This document shows positions 1 to 12,770 of a stretch of 64,000 nt of DNA, one piece after another. A program made the translations under genes and the position numbers. Location: assembly GCA_964007475.1 (NCBI GenBank), contig OZ023274.1, positions 101,913,372 through 101,977,371 of the forward strand, written 5' to 3'. The DNA is from Hybos culiciformis (taxonomy: Eukaryota > Arthropoda > Insecta > Diptera > Hybotidae). Numbering within the stretch: the stretch's first letter is position 1; every line of letters begins with the position of its first letter. The notes below the pieces were generated by a model. The model was not told the origin of the DNA. It saw nothing but the letters and a program-made list of their open reading frames with translations, and searched no databases.

Positions 1-1758
1 TTGCCATTAGATGAAGTTTACAAAGATATAGCGTTAGTATTTTTTATTTAATTGGAATTTTGATAAAACTTAAAATACATATTCACAAAATGAAGTTTAT
101 TATAAATATGAAAAACTTCATTTTATAAGTTGTGCACATACATAATAATTTTTTTTTGATAAGAAATCCATTCATGCTAATTCGATTTTAGAATTCATGA
201 AGATTTCATATTTAAACCAGAATCAAGTTTGAGTGAAAATAATAATACATCGGAAGCAACACCAGAAAATGCAACTATTGTGAAGAAAGAGAGGATTTGG
301 AATTTAGAAGATGGATATACAAGTAATACAGTTAGTGATGCGGTCCCGCATAGGGTCTTGGGGGCTGGTTCTAGAGCTGGATTATTTTTAGTATTAAATG
401 GCTACATTGGTGATAATGACCAAATTTGTCGAGGTCCAGTTCAAGGCTTTAAGGTAATATAGTTTAAAATAAATAATTGTTGATGAAAATCGTTCATTAT
501 ACAAATGTCTCATGCAAAAAATCATATATGTACATATTTCCATAATTTGGCAACAAAAATTGATGTTACGAATTTTTTCAGATTCTTTTGCATACTCCGG
601 GAGAAATAGCACAAGTATCTAAGCAATATTTTCGTATTCCATTTAACCAGGAAGTTCTAATATCGATAAAACCGAAAATTATTACAACTTCTGATGGTTT
701 GAAGCATTACGACCCTCATATGTAAGTAAATTATCCAAGATAAAAATCATAACTAAACATTCATTAAAGCGTTTTGATTTTAGTTGAGCATACATTTTGA
801 CTGTATTTTTGTTTTGAGTGATAATTTCTAAATTACATACATACATTAATTTGAATTTTATTTAATAAATTCTGATTGAAACTTTTTCAGACGTCAATGC
901 TATTTTCAACATGAACGTCATTTAGCATATTTTAAACTTTATACTCAAAGCAATTGTGAATTAGAGTGTTTGGCAAATTTTACATTGAACAAATGCAAAT
1001 GTGTTAAGTTTTCTATGCCAAGTAGGTTCTTGTTCGAAAATTAGATATATGTACAAGCATTTCATTATAAGTGTCAACATTTTAAACAGTAATTATATTT
1101 AATTTTTCGTTATAGGAGAAAAAGATGCTCCAATATGCGGTGCAAATAATATTAAATGCTTCAATGATGCAGAAGATGAACTTTTGAAAGAAGAATTTGT
1201 AGAGGGATTGAAAAGTTCAAGGTTAAATTATCGCGGTGAAACTAAATGCAATTGTTTGCCCGGTAGGAAAACATTGAGTTCTTAGTTATTTTTCAAAAAT
1301 TATAATTGTTTATCTGCCCCATTACAGCATGTACTTCTATAGCTTATGAAGCTGAAATTTCTCAAGCTGATTATGATTATCGTTCACAATTTGAGGCTTT
1401 TGAAAGTTCGTCATACGTAAACGAGCATCCAGGAATGCAAATGTCACGTTTATCAATATTTTTTAAAGAAGCACAATTCTTAACATCCAGAAGATCCGAA
1501 CTTTATGGTACAACAGATTTCTTGGCCAATTGTGGTGGTTTACTTGGTTTATTTATGGGTGTCTCTGCATTGAGCTTAGTGGAATTAGTTTATTATTTAA
1601 CTGTTCGTTTATTGTCGAATTTGAAAATGCGACGATCTAAAATGAAGCAGTTGAAACAGCAAATGAAGCAAGCCGTTACTGGTGCAGCATGTATGGGAAT
1701 CACTCCGGAAATAATTATATCAGACAATGATTCGAAAAAAAGTCAAGCAAAGAATTAA
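1..1758 (+). CDS. ppk-A: pickpocket/DEG-ENaC channel subunit, 3' part (5' end outside window)
   Basis: Partial gene; exons <1-32, 192-453, 582-721, 891-1021, 1116-1262 and 1328-1758 join in frame into 380 residues plus a stop. The first fragment (LPLDEVYKDIA) aligns with MMPLDIIYKADS of ppk-D, so the N-terminus, TM1 and finger region lie upstream of the window. Visible DEG/ENaC marks are the cysteine-rich stretch YTQSNCELECLANF followed by KCKC, then CNCLPACTSIAYEAEISQ. Before TM2 comes FFKEAQFLTSRRSELYG, and TM2 carries GLLGLFMGVSALSLVE with the G-x-S selectivity-filter triplet. Members form trimeric amiloride-sensitive cation channels in the plasma membrane. The cytosolic tail is basic and about 50 residues, longer than in ppk-C. 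An intron splits CLP from ACTS, a position empty in the other four genes. A possible poly(A) signal AATAAA lies at 1867-1872. Family call is firm; the individual orthologue cannot be named. Confidence 0.93.
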
Positions 1759-3909
1759 AAAAGCAATTTTGGATTTACAAAAAAAAATTTGGTTTTTTCA
1801 CTTTTTTTTTTTTTCGAATATACAACACACATTCTTATCAAACAAAAATCTTTGAAATTGATAGTAAATAAAAAAATGGAAAACAAACGATATGTTATGC
1901 TTATTTTCTATTTGTATTTAGTGTTTACCTTACGTTTAGACGTTTACACAGTGATTAAGTTATTAATTAAGTTTGACCACTTTTGTAATATTCACTTTTT
2001 TAAAACATTGCTAAAAAGAAAATGTTTAGTGCCAATTTTATCCAAGAATTCGCACAATCTCTGAAAAACGATGAGCCTCCACCCGAATTCTTAGAAAGAA
2101 TTGGCGCTAATTACAAATTGGAAGCAAACATTTTTTGGGATAAGATGGAATAATGTCAAAATCTCATTCACGAGCTCCTGAGCTATAATTTGACAGAAAA
2201 AAAAAAATCAAAACTTTCCCAATTTGTTTTATAACTAAATGGATTTATATAGAAAAACTTTCGTAATTAAAATCATGTCAGTGAATTTTAATGTTTAAAA
2301 CAAAAAAAATATTTGTGACATTCCTTTCATTGTATTTCGTTGCGAACTAGAAAAACCCCAAATATTTTAGAAAGTTTTCGTGACAATTTTTTTATTTAAT
2401 TAATCTTAATTTTCTGTTTCTATAACTTCAGTTGGATTGATTCTTTGTAGATGAGCCAGCTATGCAGTCAGCCAGTTCTTCTTTCTTGATAATATTAGTG
2501 TATAGATATAATGTGAATTAGCTATAGAGTGTATAAATTACGATTTTATTCTCATGCCAATGAAAATAATAAGTTTTCAATATATAATCAAAATCATGTT
2601 GATAACGTTGACAGATTTTAGATATATATGTATAAATGTATTTTATGTATAGTCAAATATTGTATTTCTATTTAAAGTAGAATTTTCAAAAAAAATATAA
2701 CGAATTTTTCTATTTATTAATTTTTAAATATTTGATGAAAACCCCTCGCAAAAAAAAAATTAAACATTCTATTAGACACTACCATATAGCGTACAAACTA
2801 GATTAAAGTTTTCAACAACCTAAACCAAATATTATATTTAGGATTGCACATTTTATTAAATATTATTGAAAGTATTTGTTGAAAATTTTGAATTGGTTTA
2901 TGTTGAAAATAAATTTTTTTTATTGATTTATTTGATGTGGTTATATATATACATTATAATATGGTTAAAAAATTTAACATTTGAATAAATTTTGTACACA
3001 TAAAAAAACATAATATGTACATATATATAGATTTTAATATCAATATTATTTATATTGATTTCACACAAGAATCATTGAAAAAAAAATTAAATAAAAAAAT
3101 ATTCATTTCATTTTCATAAAAACAAAAATAAAAAATAATAAAAGAAATATTTGCTTTCAACACTCAAAATATGAAATATTGTGGTTAATCGTCTAAATAG
3201 GCAATTTTATTTGTTCATAAAATATGCGGAAAATTAAGAACCCGCAAACTATAAAAATATATATTTTATATTTTATGCATTTTGAGAAAAAAAAATGTTT
3301 ATAAAACAATATTTTTAAAATATATTTTTATTCATAAACTACACGGTTATTGTTTTTTTTTTTATTGGAAATAATTTAAAATCAATGAAATCAATATAAT
3401 CAATAATACAAATTCTTAATGGATTGTATTATTCAGATCTATTGTAGAAGCTTTTTTTTTTAATACTTTTGATGTTTGAACATTTCTCTGAGAAGTGTTA
3501 GGATAATTATTGGACTCTGTAGTAATATTTTAACACTATATGACAATTCTGGACTACCATGACTATTCTGGAATGTCAATACGTGATTATGTATAAATCA
3601 ATTCAGAACTTTCACGTTAAAATCTATAGTTTCAGCAAAAATACTTTTTTTTTGCAAACAAATTTATTTGGAACTTTTAAATTCCAGGCACTAAGTAAAC
3701 GAAAAACCACATAAACACTTAATTGAAGTGCAACTTTTGATAATTTACTCGAATTGATGTTGTGTTTGAAAGTTGTTAGCTGAATAAAATAATTTTTTAA
3801 TGTATTTCGGTGTCGCTGTGGGCATGCAGTATGATTTCAAATTTTCAAAGAAACAAAAATAACGAAAACCGGAATTTTTAATAATTTTTTTATATTATAT
3901 ATTTTAGTT
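1759..3909. other. Intergenic, 3' flank of ppk-A
   Basis: A+T-rich sequence between the stop of ppk-A and the convergent DUF1091 gene. It contains the likely ppk-A polyadenylation signal at 1867-1872 and many short A and T runs. The open frame at 1789-2064 has no family features and lies in low-complexity sequence. I see no further gene. Confidence 0.6.
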
Positions 3910-4734
3910 TTAATCAAAAACTTCTGCATAATAATCTACTTTATGCACAAATTCAGTTTTTTCGAACACTTCATATTGTAACTTATAATTTCCTTCAGGC
4001 CAGACAGAGTATTTTAGATCTATATCATTGGCATCCATGTCTGTCAGCAATATTGAACCCTAGAATAAAATATAAATTATATATAGTTTATTATAAGAAA
4101 CACATTGATCTGTGTATTATAACTCTAGCATAAGACGTACTTACAGTATCATTTATGTTTTATGCTCTCTACAACAATATTAGTTTCTTGCTCTTTTTTT
4201 ATAAATTAATTATACCTACTTAATAATTATGAATATTACTTACAACATATGGACAAGTATGATTCATATTGCTGTGTTTAAGAAGTGACTTCACAGTGGC
4301 GAAAAATATATTAAAAGATTTATCACTAAGAATTGAACATAAACTATATTTGGTGTCAATTAAATATTGTCGCCATCCACTGTATCGTTTGAAAAGAACA
4401 GAATGGACCTGCAAACAAGGAAACAAATTGATAACAATATTTAAGTATTTTTTTATATTCAAATCAAGTATAATGAATAATTCAAATATATTAAATCGAG
4501 AGATTCAATCACATTTATCTATAAATAGTTTAAATCTGAAATGTTTGTAAAACAAAATGAAAAAATTCTTACCTTTATTTCTCTCAGTGGTTGTATAATA
4601 TCAATTTTTATATTTGCGAGTCTTTTATATCTGTTAATTGCTTTTATATAACATGATACATTAGAAATCCATTTGTCATTGTATTGGGAGCAATCGATGT
4701 TATTGAACTTCATAAGTTGACCCTTATTCGACTC
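3910..4734 (-). CDS. DUF1091-family (ML-like) secreted protein, 5' exon not found
   Basis: Three minus-strand exons, 4573-4734, 4244-4408 and 3910-4059, join at phase 0 with GT-AG borders and give 158 residues ending in TAA. The protein reads MKFNNIDCSQYNDKWISNVS early, then CYIKAINRYKRLANIKIDI, SGWRQYLIDTKYSLC, HSNMNHTCPYV at the second junction, and a C-terminal half with WPEGNYKLQYEVFEKTEF. The N-H-T-C-P-Y block, the early cysteines and the P-E-G-x-Y strand are hallmarks of DUF1091 (PF06477), a fly-expanded family related to ML/MD-2 lipid-binding proteins and normally secreted. Members run about 170-190 aa, so a signal peptide of about 20 residues is missing. The acceptor at 4735-4736 implies an upstream exon. 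A Met at 4961-4959 begins MKIIIGLS and then stops, so it is not accepted. The gene lies between ppk-A and ppk-B and faces ppk-A. Confidence 0.85.
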
Positions 4735-7700
4735 CTTTATAGAGAAAAAAAAAATTAATTTTTTTTTAGTTTTATTTTATTTATTTATTAGCTATTCCAT
4801 ACTTAAATGTATATGCAACCAATCAGACGTTAGTTTAGTATAAGTGAAATCGCTGTTCGCTGGCCTGGCGCCAAAATTAATGCGTCTACGTGTATTTAAA
4901 TTATAAATTATCTTATAACTCAATAATTCATAAATTATGAAAGCCCTATTATTATCTTCATTCCAATATTTAGATTAGAAAAAAAAAACTAAATAAAGTA
5001 TTAAATTTTAAAAATCAAAAAAAAATTATGTTAAAACAATTTATTAAAGAACTTTTTTTTCCTCCACTTTTCTAATTTTATTATTTTTTTCTTATATATT
5101 CTTTGAAAACTTATTTTATAATGGAAATGGCAGAAAAGAATATTGAATTTATTATATAGTTTGTGCAATGTGACAAAAAAAAATAAGAAGAAAATTTTTA
5201 ATACCTAGAATAACATAATAGGAACTTCACCTATATACGTTATGCTGTATACTACCTTATCTCAGTGTATAAAATATGTATTTTATATATTATGTACCTA
5301 CACAGTACATATAGTTTTTCATTTTAAAAATGAAAATTTTACAAAGCTAAAAACTTAACAAACAAAAAAAAAAAAAAAATAATCCAATTAAAATAAAATT
5401 CACTTTTACTCTATTTTTTTTTTTTTTTGAACCAAATGAAAACCTTATCTTAACAAAATATCATTAAATTTTTTAGAGAGAAACTTTATTTGAATGATGT
5501 AATTATAGTGATGTTTTTCTTCTTTTTTTTTTTTTTAGGAAAATTTCAATTTTATGTTAAATTTCTATTTAAATAATTTTATAGGTTGCATAAATATATA
5601 CAAAAAAAAAAAAAAGATCGTTCAAACAAATACAAAGTTCGAAACAACAAGAATCAAAATGTAAGTATAAAACATTTGACATTTTTGTAATTAGCGATAT
5701 ATATATTTATGCGATATCACAATCTGTACTGATTTTCGTAATCGCGATAAAAATTTTAATAATTTCTGTACAAATTGAGCCTTTGTTTAAAATGTATATA
5801 TTTATCAACTTTTATATACAAGGTATACCTAATTAAGTTTTCAAAATATTTGATAGGAAAATTCAATAACGTTATATGTTCCTGATTAAAGAAATAAAAT
5901 TAAAGAAAATATGTACTATTTTTTTTTTTGCAAATTTGCGATTTTTTTTTTGTTGTGTTTTTATTTTTTTTGTTCACATTATGAGGTTCTACTAATTTGC
6001 ATATTCATTTCATTATTCCTATTTTTCCTTCCCAAATTGTCCTTTTTCTCTTAATGTGTTGTTATTTTTTGGAAATTTGTTCTCAATTTGGGATCAAAAA
6101 GTAAACTTTTTCTATGCAGTGATCCATGGAATTCGTATGCCATTAAAATCAAAGTATATATAAATACTTTGTTTTACTTTCCAAATGCGGAGTTTTTCAT
6201 TTACTTATGGTCATTAAAAACCATAGGAATTAATCGTCGATTCATCAAAGACTGATGAATTAAGAGTGCGATATAAATTAACTTTCCAATCCAAGAAGTG
6301 TACGAAAATTGCAAATCGAGTTTATTATTCAAAGAACCAAACTAGCTAGGGATCAAGGAATAATAATTGGAAAATTGGAAAAGTTACTCTTTAATTTTAT
6401 TATATATGTATTATTGTGGAAACAAATGTTGACATTAAAGTTTTTTCATTCGAAAACTTTTTTTTTTTGCAGAGTAATTGTATTCATTATTTACTTATTT
6501 CCATTGAAAAAAGTTGCTTAATTTAATTTCAATTTGTAAAATGAGACAAAAGTTTTTTTTTTTTTTTTTTCAAAAAAATTTTGTTAAATTTAATTTCATA
6601 GCAGAAAAATGTTAAAAAGATATTGGTTTGGTGGTGGTAATGACTATGGGTGGAACAAGACACCGCTAATTGTGCTTTAATGTAAAGAAATTCTCAGAAT
6701 TAGCTCTGCGACAAAAAAAGAAAATCATACATTTTTTTTAAGTTTTTTTTCTGAAGGACGAATTTTAGAGCAATACTCCTATTTTCCATGAGTTAGTTGT
6801 TAACTCGAAATAAAAACTATTATTAGAAAAAAACTATATGAATATCAAACTTCAACTTAAAACTAAATTTAAAAAAAGTTTATCCAATTTTCAGCATTTT
6901 AATGAGCTTGGAACTGTTCCTTTTGATAAAAAAAATAGAATTGGAACTAAACTATGAATTTAAGTGCAGAAAACATAAATATATTACTTATATTAAAAAT
7001 ATTGGGAATAAGTGAGTTCTTTAACCCTACTCCGTACAGATTTTGCTTTTACAAAATTTTCTTTTTGGTAAGTTTTAAGTTTATATATATTCGTAGAAAT
7101 CCTTTCGACAGAATTCTCAAAAATTTTTTTTGCAAATTATCACAATGTCGTATAAGGATTTAGGCGAAAGGTGGGATATTCAAGTGTAATGTTGCGTTAA
7201 AACATTTATTTTTATGAGAATTTTTGTGGGTGTGTTATTATGTTAAGGATATTCTTTTTCAATTTTATAAAGGCATTTAAAAACTTTTTTTTTAATTATA
7301 TATGATTACGTACGACTAATGAATAATATTTATTTTTTTGGGTGGAATTTAGATGATCAGTATTAAAGTCTAACGCATTCCTAAAACTGCGGTTGTTCAT
7401 GAAGGAATTAAAGAAAACAGATAAGATCCATCGATTTCAATATTCGTATTCAAATTAATTTCTTTTAAGTATAATTGTATGTACTAAGTCGTTATTTTAT
7501 ATAGAAATGTATGTAAATAACTTGACTGATTTATTTTTGATTTTAGTATTTTATGATAGGATGTTACAAGAGCTTGAAAGAAAAACGATGATTGACTATA
7601 TATATATGCAAATTTGAAAAAGTGTATATGAGGTGGAATATCACACTATAAGTCTTCAAATGCGCAATTGCAAAAAAGAAAAATTCTCAATTTAATTATA

Positions 7701-8762
7701 TTCACTTAATTTGATATATATTTAAAAAAAAAATAAAAAATCATTTTAAATGTTTCGATATAAAAAAATATATATTACAAATTTTTTATACATATTTAAT
7801 TAATTCAAGGTTTAATTTTTTTTTTTTCAATAAATATGCGAGTTGACTGCAACAATTGAAGTTGTCAATGATTTCGCTGAGTAAATAATATCGGCGGATG
7901 TTTCAAATTATTTAATCTAAGTAAAGCAAAAAAAAAACATTTAAAAGAAAATTTCTATATTCAGAAAAAGATTCTGTTGATGTTTGAAAAATAATTCTTA
8001 AGGGGCCAATACATTCAACCCAAGCGAATTTGAATTGAAAAATAATGTTTACGCAATATCTCAAAATAGTGTTTGGTATGTACAAAAAAATTCGGTTTAT
8101 ACAAATCATGACTATGTCATGACATGTCAGGACAAATTCAGTCGGGATTTTTCCCTTATTTTATATATGTATACCCATTTGATATCTTTACAGTATCTTG
8201 TCTATAAGAAATTTTTTTATATATAATAGTCCATTAAACTCGATCCCAATAATCTGTGCCTGACTTCTATGTTATATGACCCCAATGATAATGCAGACTT
8301 AAAGTCAGACTGACATTATACAAAAATTCAGTTGAATAAAATAAGCTAATAAAAAAAGGATATACATAGAGTGAACTATTTTACCTTGTTGTACATATAT
8401 GTGTATATAATAATATTTCTACATGTACATATTAACTCTTCAATCATCAGTTAAGCCCACAAAAAGACGGTTTATCATTTTAAAAATGAAAAAAAAAAAA
8501 AATGAAAAAAGCAAATCCTTTTTTTTTTCGTTCATTGGAAAATAATATTTTTTTTTTATACACAATAAACTTTTAGTACTTAAAGAACGCTCCTTTCAAA
8601 TGGAATTAACTGTTGGCAAACAGTTTTAGTTGAAAATATTTAACAAAAAATGTAAGATTTTTTTTTATTTTAAATTAAAAAAGTTTTTCCTTGCTCTTTT
8701 TTCCATTTTTTTTTTTATTTGATACTGTGTTTTTTGTTCAATATAGATTTGTTTTTGGAACT
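4735..8762. other. Intergenic/5' flank of ppk-B
   Basis: About 4 kb of A+T-rich DNA that should hold the missing first exon of the DUF1091 gene (minus strand) and the promoter or 5' UTR of ppk-B (plus strand). The only exon-like signal I see is a purine/AC-rich stretch ending in AAAAT before a consensus GTAAGT donor at 5661. The open frames at 6309-6521, 6954-7163, 7912-8109 and 8035-8226 show no protein-like composition. Confidence 0.5.
5621..5660 (+). other. Possible non-coding 5' UTR exon of ppk-B
   Basis: A short A/C-rich stretch (CAAACAAATACAAAG..., typical of insect 5' UTRs) ends at 5660 before a consensus donor GTAAGT. Its partner acceptor could be the T-rich AG just before 8747, ahead of the ppk-B ATG. 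The left edge is arbitrary. Splice-site fit is the only evidence. Confidence 0.2.
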
Positions 8763-11700
8763 ATGGGCCGAAATGATGGAAATTCTTCAAGTACATCAAT
8801 TCATGATGAAACCGATAGTAAAATGGAAAGGTAAAAAAAAAAATGGAAAATTTCATAAAAAAAAAAAATAACATGAAAGAAAAAAAAGAAGAAAATTTGA
8901 ACAATTCTTCAAAAGAGGTTTCCAAATGGTCCGATATTTATTATTGAAAATTTGAAAAAAAAAAAAAAAAATAAAATAAATTGATGAAAAAAAATAATAA
9001 AATATTTGAAACTATAAACGGAGTTGTACAAAAAGATGAATGGAAAATAATGTTCGACGAATGAGATTTTTGGAACTTTTATTAAAAAATTACAATTAAT
9101 TCCCGATTTTTAAAAGAAGTTTGTTAACCACCTACTAATTTCGACCATTTCTGTTATTTTATGTACAAGGTTATGATAGATTGGAATTTAAAGTTCATTC
9201 AATCTAGAATTCCAGAGTATCTAAATTGTTAAATTTTTTTAGTCTAAAATGAGCAAGCTTAATTTAACGTTTTATTAAATTATGTGAAAATTAGTTCTGA
9301 TTTTCATAATCAATACTCATCTTTAGTACAAGATGTTTCGACAAGATTATAGTAGATTACAACACATGTTAAGAAAATTTGTTATTACAACGAGTTGTGT
9401 ATACACAAAAACACATAGACACGAGTTAATACTTATATCACGAGACTGTTAGGTCGGGTGACATAATATTGACAAGTGTCCATGTGCTTTTGTGTATACA
9501 CACCACGAGCTGTATAACAAATTTTATTAACATGTTTTGTATACTGTTTTAATGTGCATGTGAGAGGTAGTTGCAATCAATACAATTGCAATGCAAAAAA
9601 TTAACAAAAGTTCGTAAGTAAGTAAATAAAATTTACTTAATTAAATAATTACATGTGTATTGACGCATGTAATATATCATTTGCCGAGCTAAATTTACGA
9701 TTGTAAATACAACTTACCGATCAAATGCCCATTAAAATGCGACCCTTTTTTATTTACTACATTTTTATTAAGAAATATCTTATCTGTATACTATATAATG
9801 CTCTGAATTTAAAGTTTTCTTAAAATAAACGTTTTTCATTAGAATTACACCGTAGAAGTCATTACACTTATGTACCGATTTCTATTTTGATATTAAATCC
9901 CGGTTAGGGTATATTCATAGTATGTAGTTTGGCTATCTTATTTTATAAAATTTATTAGATAAACTATTTGATTCATGAGATATTGTGATTTCATTTCTCT
10001 TACCTCAGGCAAACTGTAGGTTAGAAAAACCCCGAATTAAGAAAATAGTACCAAAAGAGGGGCATCTCATACATTATCAAACAAATTGCTTAAAACCCGA
10101 TTGTTTTGTTATGCATTAATAATTCAAGAACTATTTTTAATAGTCATCTTTTCTCGCAATTTTGCAATAGATTCTATACAATCTCAATGACTTTTAGATT
10201 GTACTGGGTTAGCTTGACCAAACATAAAATTCAAAAAAAATTGTTTGTTCGAAGAATTTATATTTTCCACTGTCATGCAAGCTAAAAAAAAATCTTCAAT
10301 TCATTTTGCATAACTCTTTTCACTCAAAAGACAATTGAAGTTAATATAGAAAAAAATAAAATAAAATCTGATTGAAATTCCAGAGGAATCAATGGCAAAT
10401 CAAAAAATAAACATAATGGTGAACTAGTCAATAATAGCAATGGTAATCAACCGAAGGAAATAAAGCCAAAAGATGGTACAATGTCTGCAGCTGCTTCATT
10501 GCCATCAATATCAGCTACATCGGTAACCGAAAAACCGATTGATGCCATTCAATTAATTAAAAAAGGTACCAAATTGCAAGTTATTAAAGGTGTTATTAAT
10601 GATTATTCCAATGCAACTTCAATTCATGGAATTAAGTATTTTGGTGGCAATGACAAAGCTTGGTATGTTCGTCTCCTTTGGCTAATAATTCTATCTGTTT
10701 CTATATATTTTTGTGTCAGACTGACATTGGAAACATGGACTAATTGGAGGAATAATCCTGTTATTGTTAGTTTAGCCGAATCTTCAACTGCTATTTGGTC
10801 TATTCCGTTTCCAGCAATAACAATATGTCCAATGGTGAAATATAGTAAGGAATTTGAAGACGAATACGATAAGCTGTTTGAAAATAGTGTAGATAATAAA
10901 ATTGAAGTTTTTAAAAAGGACTATAATAAATTTCGTGCGGTATCGCATATTTGTAAAGTAGAAGCAGATTATATGAAAGATTTTAAAATAAAAAATGATT
11001 CTGATTCAACAGAAACCCCAGTCGAAATGCTAACCGTTACAGAAACGACTACTTCAGATGAGCAATCTACAAGTAGTATGTCGACAACAGGTGAAACAAT
11101 ATATCCGTTTGATGAGGAAGAAGATAGAATCACTAGAGGCGATTTGGGTCAATTTCCAACTACTACTACCGAGTCTTATGATTATTATGAAAATGCAGAA
11201 ATACTTAATAATTTTCAAAAATTGAGTGATCCAATGGCGCTTACTGTACCTATAAAATCAATTAGAGACAATTTAAAAGAAATTTCACCACAAATTGAAG
11301 AAACTATTAAAAAAATGACTTGGAGAAAAGATAACTTAGATGGTTTTGCAAACATGAAAGAGATATTAACTTCTGATGGATTATGTTTTAGTTTTAATGC
11401 ATTCGACAATTCTGAAATATTTCGAACATATGTGTAAGTTATAAAAAAAGTTATTTTATCTCACTTTACATGAATACGGAAATAAAATTTTAGAGAACGT
11501 GATAATATACCGTATCGCAATATATCTTGGTCATTGGATAATGGTTATCCTGCTGGTACAGGTACTAAAGCATATCCAAGAAGAGTAATAGCAGGTGATG
11601 TTGATGAAAGTTTTCATGTAATGTTGAAATCAAGAAATATGGACCAAAGTTCAGTCTGTGCTGTAAAATCAAAAGGATATAAGGTTATTATTTAGTTTGA

Positions 11701-12770
11701 TTGTTCATGTAGTTTGATTGTGTTTATTATATTTTCAAAAAATTTGTTTTAATTTTTTTTAGGTGATTTTGCACACGCCAGGCGAGTTCCCCCAAGTCAC
11801 GAAAAGATTTTTTAGAGTTCCGTTCAAGCAATTGATTTCTGTTGCTGTCAAACCTAATATGATTACAACAACTGCTGAAGTTCAAGAATATTCACCAGCC
11901 ATGTAAATATTTGTAGAAATTTAAAACTCTTTCAAAATTTTTCTATTATTTCACAAAAGAAAATTCATCTCTGTAAACCTACAATATTACAAATATTTGA
12001 ATTCTGCAGTAAATCCTTCGTACGTACATTTATAACATTTATTTTACAGACGGCGATGTTATTTCAACAAAGAAAGATATTTGCAATTTTTCAAAACTTA
12101 CACCCAAGGAAATTGTGAACACGAATGTTTGGCTAATTATACATTTTACAAATGCAAATGTTATCATTTTTCGATACCAAGTGAGTGAAAAATAATAAAG
12201 AGCAAAGTTTTTTTTCATAAATATTTAATGGCCATCCATGGGAATATAATTAATGACTTTAAGCTGTATCGTTGTACATTAAGATCAAAATTATTATTTT
12301 TTTTTTTTAATATTTCAGAGGCTGAAGGTACTCGATATTGTGAAATTACGGAAAAACATTGTTATAAAGCTGCAAGAAGAGAGCTTCTTAAACAAGATGG
12401 CTATAAAAGCAATACATGTGACTGTTTGCCCAGTTGCACGTCTATAGCTTATGATACTGAAGTAACTCAGTCAATACTTAATATTCCCGCGGTTGATGAC
12501 GAAATAATTGATGAAGAAGAGGAAAAAAAATTCAAGCTTTCGACTATGAATGTATTTTTTGCAAGTGATCAATTTCTCTCAGCCAAACGATCTGAGCTTT
12601 ATCAACTTGCCGATTTGATAGCAAATATCGGTGGACTTTTTGGTCTTTTTATGGGAGTTTCAATATTAAGTTTAGTTGAAATTATTTATTTTTGTACTGT
12701 AAGAATGTATGTTAACATTAAAATGAGAGTTGAAAATAAAAAGAAAAAAATGAGTGAAAATTTAACTTAA
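8763..12770 (+). CDS. ppk-B: pickpocket/DEG-ENaC channel subunit with Thr/Ser/acidic finger insertion
   Basis: Exons 8763-8830, 10384-11433, 11494-11683, 11763-11902, 12050-12180 and 12319-12770 give 676 aa. The ATG at 8763 is chosen because the frame runs unbroken from it through the first junction (KMER/GINGK) to the later Met 56. Domains: a long polar cytosolic N-terminus with the gating His-Gly at 104-105 (SIHGIKYF), TM1 about 118-138, post-TM1 FPAITIC at 165-171, LTSDGLCFSFN at 351-361, the cysteine block NCEHECLANY...KCKC, CLPSCTSIAYDTEVTQ, and TM2 with GLFMGVSILSLVE (G-V-S at 639-641). Residues about 227-295 form an insertion rich in Thr, Ser, Asp and Glu that the paralogues lack. The very long second exon covers TM1 and the finger, where ppk-C and ppk-D have introns, and there is no TM2-proximal intron. 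Intron 1 (1553 bp) carries copy 1 of the palindromic repeat. AATAAA occurs at 12999-13004. Confidence 0.93.
9349..9738. repeat. Palindrome-rich interspersed repeat, copy 1 (intron 1 of ppk-B)
   Basis: This 390-bp stretch matches 27821-28242 almost base for base, from ATAGTAGATTACAAC at the left to CATTAAAAT at the right. It is built of nested inverted repeats: ACATGTTAAGAAAATTTG near 9364 pairs with a site near 9515-9537; an arm containing TGTGTATACACAAAA pairs with TTTTGTGTATACACA; and TTTTAATGTGCATGTGAG pairs with the right end. A short ATTACATGTG/CGCATGTAAT hairpin lies near the 3' side. There is no coding capacity. It is most likely a non-autonomous foldback or MITE-like element. No clear target duplication is visible. 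Confidence 0.8.

Noticed and set aside
1789..2064. 91-codon plus-strand open frame after ppk-A
   Set aside because: It is low-complexity Phe/Leu/Lys sequence in the ppk-A 3' flank, overlaps the likely poly(A) signal, and has no family feature.
4269..4550. 93-codon plus-strand open frame
   Set aside because: It is the antisense shadow of a DUF1091 exon and its intron.
12228..12318. Met start (MAIHGNIIND) upstream of the last ppk-B exon
   Set aside because: This is intron sequence. The true exon starts at 12319 after a TTTCAG acceptor and matches the paralogues by phase.
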